A DNA stretch of 36,510 bases from an uncultured Porphyromonas sp. (GTDB lineage: Bacteria; Bacteroidota; Bacteroidia; Bacteroidales; Porphyromonadaceae): contig NZ_CALHVI010000037.1 in NCBI RefSeq assembly GCF_938039215.1, positions 1-36,510 of the forward strand. Direction: 5' to 3'. Both the position numbers and the translations under genes were made by a program. Positions 25,509 to 32,054 of this stretch are shown piece after piece. Positions within the stretch are counted from its first letter, which is position 1. Each line of letters opens with the position of its first letter. Under the pieces are notes generated by a model. That model ran no database searches. It saw only the letters and a list, made by a program, of their open reading frames with translations, and was not told where the DNA came from.

Positions 25509-26525
25509 ATGAACGTAGCTATAGTCGGTGTCAGCGGAGCCGTAGGACAGGAATTCCTCCGTGTCCTGAGCGAACGCTCCCTCAAGATCGACCGATTAGA
25601 ACTCTTTGCTTCCGAGCGTAGCGCTGGGAAGAAGATCACCTTCCGTGGGAAGGAATATACCATCCGCCAGCTACAGCACGGCGATGACTTCAAGGATATA
25701 GATATCGCCTTCGTCTCGGCAGGCGGTAGCGTCTCCCTCGAGTACGCAGAGACCATCACCAAGCACGGCGCTGTGATGATCGACAACTCCAGCGCCTTCC
25801 GTATGCACAGCGATGTACCTCTGGTTGTGCCCGAAGTCAACGCTGCCGATGCACTCGTCCGCCCTCGGGGGATCATCGCTAACCCCAACTGCACGACCAT
25901 CCAGATGGTCGTCGCCCTCAACGTCATCCACCAGCTCTCCCCCATCCAGCGCGTACACGTAGCGACATACCAAGCCGCTAGTGGTGCAGGAGCTCGTGGT
26001 ATGGAAGAACTTGATCAGCAGATCCGTGCTATCGGTCGAGGCGAAGAGCCAGAGGTCAAGAAGTTCGCCTATCAGCTTGCCTACAACCTCATCCCTCAGA
26101 TCGATGTCTTCGCTGATGATGACTACACCAAGGAAGAGCTGAAGATGTATCACGAGACACGCAAGATCATGCACAGCGATCTGCAGGTCAGCGCTACCTG
26201 CGTACGTGTGCCCGTGACCCGTGCGCACTCCGAGGCCATCTGGGTCGAGACCACCGAGCCTCTTGAGCTGGATGCCGTGCGTGAAGCCTTCCGCAAGGCC
26301 CCTGGGATCGTCCTGCAGGATGACCCCGAGGATCAAGTCTATCCCATGCCCCTCTTCATCGCAGAGAAGGATCCCGTCTACGTGGGTCGCCTGCGCCGAG
26401 ATCTCAGTTCGCCTAAGGGCATCACCTTCTGGTGTGTCTCCGACCAGATCAAGAAGGGCGCTGCACTCAATGCCGTACAGATCGCTGAATATCTCCTAGC
26501 TCAGGGTGCGCTGAGCAAGAAATAA
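25509..26525 (+). CDS. asd: aspartate-semialdehyde dehydrogenase
   Basis: This 338-residue enzyme reduces aspartyl phosphate to aspartate semialdehyde with NADPH, a step shared by lysine/diaminopimelate, threonine and methionine synthesis. The nucleotide-binding loop is GVSGAVG (7-13), the catalytic cysteine is Cys128 in NPNCTT, and the catalytic histidine is probably His240 in RVPVTRAHSEA. The length is normal. It is the first gene of a dense run asd-panC-lipoprotein-hemW (gaps 26, 3 and 1 bases), so all four are likely transcribed together. Confidence in the function is high. Confidence 0.95.
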   Translation: MNVAIVGVSGAVGQEFLRVLSERSLKIDRLELFASERSAGKKITFRGKEYTIRQLQHGDDFKDIDIAFVSAGGSVSLEYAETITKHGAVMIDNSSAFRMHSDVPLVVPEVNAADALVRPRGIIANPNCTTIQMVVALNVIHQLSPIQRVHVATYQAASGAGARGMEELDQQIRAIGRGEEPEVKKFAYQLAYNLIPQIDVFADDDYTKEELKMYHETRKIMHSDLQVSATCVRVPVTRAHSEAIWVETTEPLELDAVREAFRKAPGIVLQDDPEDQVYPMPLFIAEKDPVYVGRLRRDLSSPKGITFWCVSDQIKKGAALNAVQIAEYLLAQGALSKK

Positions 26526-26551
26526 CCCCAACCCAAGACCTAACCCATCCA

Positions 26552-27394
26552 ATGAATATCTATAAGAGCATCGAAGACCTTCAGGCCTTCGTAGAGGCGG
26601 AGCGTGCCAAGGGGCTTCGCATCGCCTTCGTCCCCACCATGGGTGCCCTACACGCAGGACACCTGAGCCTCGTACGTCGTGCCCTCACAGAGTGTGACCG
26701 CTGCATCGTCAGTGTCTTCGTCAATCCCACCCAGTTCAATGATCCTCGTGACCTAGAGACTTATCCCCGCACCCTCGAGGCCGATAGCGAACTTCTTGCT
26801 TCGGTCGGGGCTTCGGCTCTCTTCGCTCCTGAGGTCAGCACCATCTATCCCGAAGAGGACACCCGCACCTTCGAAGTCGGTGCCGTAGCCGAAGTGATGG
26901 AAGGACGCTACCGCCCTGGGCACTTCAACGGGGTCATGCAGGTGGTCTCCCGTCTCTTCGACATCGTCCGCCCCGACTGCGCCTACTTCGGCGAGAAGGA
27001 CTTCCAGCAGATCGCTGTCATCCGTGCTATGGTGCAGCTCATCGGTAGCCCCGTCGAGATCATCGCTTGCCCCATCGTCCGTGAGGCCGATGGACTGGCC
27101 CTCAGCAGCCGCAACGTCCGTCTCTCCGCCGAAGAGCGTCGTGAAGCTCCCCAGATCTACCGCATCCTCTCCGAGAGCCGCTCTTGGGCTAAGGAGATGA
27201 GTCCCCAGCAGGTCATCGAGCGTGTGACCGAGCAGATCAATGCGGTCCCCCGCCTTCGTGTCGAGTACTTCGAGATCGTCGATACCAATAGCCTTCAGCC
27301 CATCGCATCCTGGAGCGATAGCCCTGCCCCTCATGGCTGCATCACCGTCTATTGCGGTGAGGTGCGCCTGATCGACAATATCGCTTATCACTAA
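26552..27394 (+). CDS. panC: pantothenate synthetase
   Basis: This 280-residue enzyme (pantoate-beta-alanine ligase) joins pantoate and beta-alanine with ATP to make pantothenate, the coenzyme A precursor. The nucleotidyltransferase signature is PTMGALHAGH (28-37, the HIGH-type motif). FGEKDFQQ and the KMSKS-like SSRN in LALSSRNVRLS are also present. Length and layout are normal. panD is not in the window. The asd product pathway shares aspartate with beta-alanine synthesis, which may explain the pairing, but that is inference. It is followed 3 bases later by a lipoprotein gene. Confidence 0.95.
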   Translation: MNIYKSIEDLQAFVEAERAKGLRIAFVPTMGALHAGHLSLVRRALTECDRCIVSVFVNPTQFNDPRDLETYPRTLEADSELLASVGASALFAPEVSTIYPEEDTRTFEVGAVAEVMEGRYRPGHFNGVMQVVSRLFDIVRPDCAYFGEKDFQQIAVIRAMVQLIGSPVEIIACPIVREADGLALSSRNVRLSAEERREAPQIYRILSESRSWAKEMSPQQVIERVTEQINAVPRLRVEYFEIVDTNSLQPIASWSDSPAPHGCITVYCGEVRLIDNIAYH

Positions 27395-27397
27395 GGG

Positions 27398-28993
27398 ATG
27401 ACCACGACGAAGATATTCGCCCTCCTCTCCGGTGCACTCCTCCTTTCGCTCGCTAGCTGTGGTACGAAAAAGCCCCAAACACTAGAGGCTCCCACCCCTT
27501 CGCAAGCACCTATCGTGATCGCCCCTCCCACGGAAGAGCCTCGCTGGGTACGCCCCGCAGGGGACTCGATCCGTGAGGAGATGCGTGCCGTATGGCTCAC
27601 GACAGTCTATGGACTAGACTGGCCCCGTGACCGAGCAGACACCCCTGATGGTGTGCGCCGACAGAAGGAATCCCTCCTTCGTATCCTTGACCGCCTCAAG
27701 GCCGATGGATACAACACGGTCTTCCTCCAGCTACGACACAGCGGGACGGTCATCTACCCCTCCGACTATGAGCCCCTATCTACTCGCTTCGCAGGAGAAG
27801 GCTTCTTCGGAGATTATGATCCCGTGAAGTTTGCCATCAAGGCCTGCCATGAGCGAGGTCTGAGCCTACATGCTTGGCTCGTGACCTATCCCCTCTCCTC
27901 ATCGAAGCGTGCTCCCCACCCCATCCTTAGGGATCATCCCTCCTGGGCCATTCCCCACAAGGGCTCCTATCACCTTGATCCTGGGCATCCCGAGGTACGC
28001 ACCTACATCGCCCACCTCGTGGCTGACCTCGTGCGTCGATACCCCGTGGATGGGATCCACTTCGACTACTTCCGCTATCCCGAGGGGGCAGAGCGTTTCG
28101 CTGATGGCGCAAGCTACCAGCGCTACGGAGAGAGCTACTTCGACCGCAGTGCTTGGCGAAGAGCTAACCTCACTCGCCAGCTCCGTGAAGTGCGGGATTC
28201 CCTCCAAGCGGTAGGCTCCGATGCCCTCGTGAGTGTCGCCCCCCTAGGGAAGCTCAAGAAGATCTCCGACCTCGGACGACCCCACGGATGGACGGCCTAC
28301 GAGTCTGTGCACCAAGATCCCGAGACTTGGGGAAAGGAAGGACTTGTAGACTTCATCGTACCGATGATGTACTACCGTGATGAGCTGTATGGCCCCTTCC
28401 TCCGAGAGTGGAAGGACTATGTCGCCCGCTATATCCCCGTCGTGGCAGGTCTTGCGCCCTATCGTGTCGAAGAGACAGGATGGCCCGAGACCGTGATCGA
28501 GGAGCAGATCGATGAAGAGCGTAAAGTTGGGCTATCGGGAGTATGCTTCTTCCGTGAAGCACACACGGGGACGAGCTTCCCTGCGACCCGAAGAGTGATC
28601 CAAGATGCCTTCCGCAGGCAGGCTCTACCTCTGGCCTTTGCCCGAGGGAAGAAGTCAAAGCCCGCTTCCCCAAGAGCCCTCACCATCACACCCATTACCC
28701 CCAAGGACTTCCTCCTCTCGTGGAAGCTCCCCGAGGGTGCTCCTAGCGAAGGGATCACCTACCGTCTGTGGGCCACGACGACGGATAGTGAAGGACATCG
28801 CCAAGCGACCATCCTTGCCGATCGTCTAGCGGACACTCAGTGCAAGCTCCTCCTCGAGGATTTCGAGGGAGCAGAAGAGGTAGAGTTCGGTATCGAAGCG
28901 GTCAATCGCTTTGGTGTCTCTACTCCCTGCCTCGAAGGTCTATCCCGTCGCATCTCTGAGCTCAAGATGCAGCTCCGAGCCACGAGGCGATAG
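27398..28993 (+). CDS. glycosyl-hydrolase-like (GHL10) lipoprotein with Fn3-like end
   Basis: This 531-residue lipoprotein has a signal peptide with lipobox LASC (Cys21). It carries a GHL10/DUF187-type TIM-barrel: MRAVWLTTVYGLDWP, YNTVFLQLRHSG, HAWLVTYP, VDGIHFDYFRYPEG and VDFIVPMMYYRD are the typical conserved strands. A C-terminal 100 residues (ALTITPITPKDFLLSWKLPE onward) fit a fibronectin-type-III-like domain. Related proteins act on peptidoglycan or envelope glycans, but the substrate here is not known. It lies 3 bases after panC and 1 base before hemW, so it belongs to the same transcript. Localisation is probably the outer or inner membrane, facing the periplasm. Confidence 0.85.
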   Translation: MTTTKIFALLSGALLLSLASCGTKKPQTLEAPTPSQAPIVIAPPTEEPRWVRPAGDSIREEMRAVWLTTVYGLDWPRDRADTPDGVRRQKESLLRILDRLKADGYNTVFLQLRHSGTVIYPSDYEPLSTRFAGEGFFGDYDPVKFAIKACHERGLSLHAWLVTYPLSSSKRAPHPILRDHPSWAIPHKGSYHLDPGHPEVRTYIAHLVADLVRRYPVDGIHFDYFRYPEGAERFADGASYQRYGESYFDRSAWRRANLTRQLREVRDSLQAVGSDALVSVAPLGKLKKISDLGRPHGWTAYESVHQDPETWGKEGLVDFIVPMMYYRDELYGPFLREWKDYVARYIPVVAGLAPYRVEETGWPETVIEEQIDEERKVGLSGVCFFREAHTGTSFPATRRVIQDAFRRQALPLAFARGKKSKPASPRALTITPITPKDFLLSWKLPEGAPSEGITYRLWATTTDSEGHRQATILADRLADTQCKLLLEDFEGAEEVEFGIEAVNRFGVSTPCLEGLSRRISELKMQLRATRR

Positions 28994-28994
28994 C

Positions 28995-30122
28995 ATGAAT
29001 CTCTACCTCCACATCCCATTCTGTGCCAGCCGCTGCTCCTACTGTGACTTCTATACGCAGGTAGGAGGACGCTGGAGGAAGGACTTCTTGACAGCCCTTC
29101 TTCAGGAGCTCCGCCTGCGTCGGGAGGAGCTTCCTGAGGGGGAATGTGTCGAACATATCTACCTCGGGGGAGGGACCCCCTCCCTGCTTACGATCGAGGA
29201 GCTAAGGCAGATCTTTGCCCTTATCTCGGAGCTCTACCCTCGCTCTTCGGAAGGGGAGGTCACCATCGAATGCAATCCCGATGATGTGACCGAGGACTAT
29301 GCCAAGGGCTTAGCTTCGCTCCCCATCAACCGAGTGAGCATGGGGGTACAGAGCTTCGACGAGGATGATCTCAGCTTCCTCAATCGTCGGCATTCAGCAC
29401 AGCAAGTACACACAGCCATCCAAGCTCTTCGCCAGCAGGGCATCACCAACCTCAGCCTTGACCTGATCTATGGGCTTCCGAATCAGACGGAGGAGAAGTG
29501 GCGAGCGAACATCCAAGAGTTCCTCGCTCTCGGTGTCCCGCATCTCTCGGCCTATCACCTGATCTATGAGGAAGGTACGGTCTTGACCCGCCTTGTCGAG
29601 CGGGGTCGAGTGAAGCCCGTAGATGAAGAGGCTAGCCTCCTCTTCTTCCAGATCTTGATCGAAGAGCTACGGGCAGCGGGCTACGAGCACTATGAGATTT
29701 CCAACTTTGCTCTACCAGGCCTTCATGCCCGACACAATACGGGCTACTGGCAGAGTGTCCCATATCTGGGCTTTGGTCCTTCGGCGCATAGCTTCGATGG
29801 CCATCGTACCCGCTCCTACAACGTCCCCTCGCTCAAGGACTACACATCCGAACTCCTCGCAGGACGGAGAGCCTACGAAGAGGAATACCTCTCTGATGAT
29901 GAGCTCCAGCACGAGTATGTGATGACCCGACTGCGCACGCAGTGGGGCATCCCCCTCCAGGAATATCAGAAGCTCTTCGGAGGGAAGGCTCTCGATGCAC
30001 TCCTTCACGAAGCTAAGCCTCACCTTGAGGCTGGGAAGCTCACCGACCAGTCAGGCACCCTCCGTCTCACTCCCTCGGGTGTCTTTGTCTCCGATGGGAT
30101 CATCGCCGACCTCTTCCTCTAA
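28995..30122 (+). CDS. hemW: radical SAM family heme chaperone HemW
   Basis: I start at 28995 (MNLYLHIPFCASRCSYC), 1 base after the previous stop; the longer frame is an overlap artefact. The protein is 375 residues. The radical SAM cluster ligands are Cys10, Cys14 and Cys17 in CASRCSYC. YLGGGTPS, VSMGVQSFD, LDLIYGLPNQT and the HNTGYW motif are typical of HemW, which is often mis-annotated as oxygen-independent coproporphyrinogen III oxidase (HemN). The first C-x3-C-x2-C motif, without the fourth cysteine of HemN, favours HemW. It delivers heme to respiratory enzymes in the cytoplasm. Two terminator hairpins follow its stop. Confidence 0.92.
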   Translation: MNLYLHIPFCASRCSYCDFYTQVGGRWRKDFLTALLQELRLRREELPEGECVEHIYLGGGTPSLLTIEELRQIFALISELYPRSSEGEVTIECNPDDVTEDYAKGLASLPINRVSMGVQSFDEDDLSFLNRRHSAQQVHTAIQALRQQGITNLSLDLIYGLPNQTEEKWRANIQEFLALGVPHLSAYHLIYEEGTVLTRLVERGRVKPVDEEASLLFFQILIEELRAAGYEHYEISNFALPGLHARHNTGYWQSVPYLGFGPSAHSFDGHRTRSYNVPSLKDYTSELLAGRRAYEEEYLSDDELQHEYVMTRLRTQWGIPLQEYQKLFGGKALDALLHEAKPHLEAGKLTDQSGTLRLTPSGVFVSDGIIADLFL

Positions 30123-30175
30123 AGCAGGAGAGCACACCTTTCGCCCCATCCTTTCACGACATTCTATTCCCCTCT

Positions 30176-30215
30176 ACGCATGCGCCCCGTCTAGCTCTAG
30201 GTGGGGCGCATGCGT
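30176..30215. terminator. hairpin terminator after hemW
   Basis: ACGCATGCGCCCC (30176-30188) pairs perfectly with 30203-30215 across a 14-base loop that itself contains CTAG repeats. TATAAAAG follows. It lies 54 bases past the hemW stop. Confidence 0.55.
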
Positions 30216-30222
30216 ATAAAAG

Positions 30223-30259
30223 ACGGCACACACCACTAGAGGCTAGTGGTGTGTGCCGT
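30223..30259. terminator. 17-bp perfect hairpin between convergent genes
   Basis: ACGGCACACACCACTAG (30223-30239) is perfectly complementary to 30243-30259 with a 3-base loop. AGTCATTTTAAT follows on the plus strand and TTTTATACG on the minus strand. It serves both hemW and the convergent MFS gene. Confidence 0.7.
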
Positions 30260-30297
30260 AGTCATTTTAATCCTATATCTAGGGCGGATAAGCGAAG

Positions 30298-31458
30298 CTA
30301 CTTTGCCAACTTAGCGGTCAGGAACATGAGGTAGACTACCCCGCAGAGCATGACGCACACGGCACCCACCTGCCCCATCCAGTCACTGGCATAGCCCATC
30401 ATGAGAGGGAAGATCGTCCCTCCGAAGAGCCCCATGATCATCAGTCCACTCACTTCGTTCTTACGCTCGGGCTCTCGTCCTAGAGCTTGGGCGAAGATGA
30501 TGGAGAAGATATTGCTATTCCCCAGCCCTACGAGTGCGATAGCGACGTAGAGGAGCTGTTGGTGATGGGATACGGATAGGATCACCATCGCAGCGAGCAT
30601 CATCAGGACACTGACTCCGAAGACGACTCGGCTCGATATACGCCTCAGAAGGATCGATCCCGTGAAGCACCCTGCTGTACGGAAGATGAAGTAGAGCATC
30701 GTAGCGAAGGCGGCATCATCGAGCGTCATCCCTAGTCGCTCCATGAAGATCTTGGGCCCCACAGTATTCGTCCCCACATCGATCCCTACGTGGCACATGA
30801 TACCGAGGAAGCAGAAGAGGATGGCAGGCTTGGAGAGCAGGCGAAGGCAGTCTGCGAGGCTCACCGACTCGCTACGGCTCTCGTGCGAGAGCTTAGTTGC
30901 ATTGAGGGCAAGGACGCTAAGCACACCGATCGTGGTGTAGATGGGGAAGAGGATGCGCCAGCCAAGCCCCAGCTCTGGGATTGCCTGCGTAGCGCCCCAA
31001 GAGGCGATCAAGGGGGCGAGGAAGGAGGCGATAGCCTTGACAAACTGTCCGAAGGTCAGGCTACTTGCGAGCTTGTCTGCAGGGATAAGGTCGCTCAGTA
31101 GTGGGTTAAGCGAAGTCTGCATGATGGCATTGCCGATCCCTAGGAGGGAGAAGCTCAAGAGCATCACCCAGTAGCTCTCACCCATTAGGGGCATGAGCAG
31201 GGAGAGCACCGTCACTACAAGGCTTAGGAGTACGGTCTTCTTACGACCGATCTTATTCATCAGGACGCTCGTTGGCACGGAGCACAAGAGGAACCAGAAG
31301 AAGACGAGAGAGGGGAAGAGGTTCGCCTCAGTATCTGTCAGGCTAAGGTCTTTCTGCACATAGTTGGATGCGATACCCACTAGGTCCACAAATCCCATAG
31401 CAAAGAAGCTCAGCATCACCGCTGATAGAGTGAAGAGGCTGGTCGTTCGCTGTGTCAT
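30298..31458 (-). CDS. MFS sugar permease, FucP-like
   Basis: This 386-residue protein has about twelve membrane helices. It has the pattern of fucose/glucose/galactose (FHS-type) proton symporters: FFAMGFVDLVGIASNYVQKD in helix 1, LLCSVPTSVLMNKIGRKK before helix 3 and GNAIMQTSLNPLLSDL in helix 4. The exact sugar cannot be told. It is a lone gene with a -7 box close upstream and faces hemW across two terminators. No kinase or sugar-metabolism gene is adjacent. Confidence is good for family and moderate for specificity. Confidence 0.85.
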   Translation of the reverse strand: MTQRTTSLFTLSAVMLSFFAMGFVDLVGIASNYVQKDLSLTDTEANLFPSLVFFWFLLCSVPTSVLMNKIGRKKTVLLSLVVTVLSLLMPLMGESYWVMLLSFSLLGIGNAIMQTSLNPLLSDLIPADKLASSLTFGQFVKAIASFLAPLIASWGATQAIPELGLGWRILFPIYTTIGVLSVLALNATKLSHESRSESVSLADCLRLLSKPAILFCFLGIMCHVGIDVGTNTVGPKIFMERLGMTLDDAAFATMLYFIFRTAGCFTGSILLRRISSRVVFGVSVLMMLAAMVILSVSHHQQLLYVAIALVGLGNSNIFSIIFAQALGREPERKNEVSGLMIMGLFGGTIFPLMMGYASDWMGQVGAVCVMLCGVVYLMFLTAKLAK

Positions 31459-31486
31459 ACGTGTCGAGATCTAATTGGTGATAGAG

Positions 31487-31494
31487 CAAAGATA
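31487..31494 (-). promoter_or_regulatory. -7 element of the sugar permease gene
   Basis: TATCTTTG on the minus strand, 28 bases upstream of the ATG at 31458. No TTTG at a normal distance. Confidence 0.4.
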
Positions 31495-31558
31495 GCCAAA
31501 GGAAGGAGAAGGCTCTGCTCGAGGGAAAAGGTGAGCTAACGGAAGAAGAAGGCAAGCT

Positions 31559-31661
31559 CCTATCATGGGTCGGTGAAGCGACCCATCATGGGTCACCTCG
31601 ACGACCCATGATGGGTAAGCCTAGTGCCTCATCCTAGGTAAGCGTAGCGACCCAAGGAGGG
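31559..31661 (+). repeat. 23-bp-period palindrome array, variant copy E
   Basis: Units start at 31559, 31582 and 31605 with cores CCTATCATGGG, CCCATCATGGG and CCCATGATGGG. Degenerate units in register stand at 31628 and 31651. The period is 23 bases. The flanks (CGACC, GGTCG) equal those of the other copies, but the inner three bases on each side have changed in a complementary way (TAC/GTA to CAT/ATG), keeping the dyad. Confidence 0.78.
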
Positions 31662-31720
31662 ACTTCTTCGCTCCTCATGAAAAGGCCCCAGAAAGCAGAC
31701 CTATACCTCCCTCGGGCAAA

Positions 31721-31840
31721 ACGTATACGTTTCATGCCCAAGACGTATACGTTTCACGCTCGAAACGTATACGTTTTCACCGCCAAACGTATACGTTTTG
31801 CTTGCGATACGTATACGTTCGGAGGCGAAGAGCTATACGT
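31721..31840 (+). repeat. 22-bp-period ACGTATACGT array, copy 2
   Basis: ACGTATACGT occurs at 31721, 31743, 31765, 31787 and 31809, and a degenerate AGCTATACGT at 31831, always 22 bases apart. About 110 bases, spacers included, match copy 1 with a single difference. The array lies 215 bases upstream of the helicase start. The gap 31459-32054 shows no gene of its own; no good promoter could be placed for the helicase. Confidence 0.88.
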
Positions 31841-32054
31841 CTTGCCCCGACAGCCTACTGAGACGGAGAAGTCCTGAATGAAGCTTGATCGGGGAAAAGG
31901 TTCGTTCGACATGCGTTTGACACAGCCCTTTCTAGCATACCCACCGCACCTTTGTCTCGTATTCTTGGTAATTTAGATGCCCCATTGAAGGGTGGTTCGC
32001 TGTGTAGCGTGGCCGCAAAGACTTATAGCAATAGGCAGATTTTTACTCAGAGAT

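Noticed and set aside
31677..31877. 66-codon frame over array 2
   Set aside because: It merely reads the palindrome repeat, and does not extend into a protein-like sequence.
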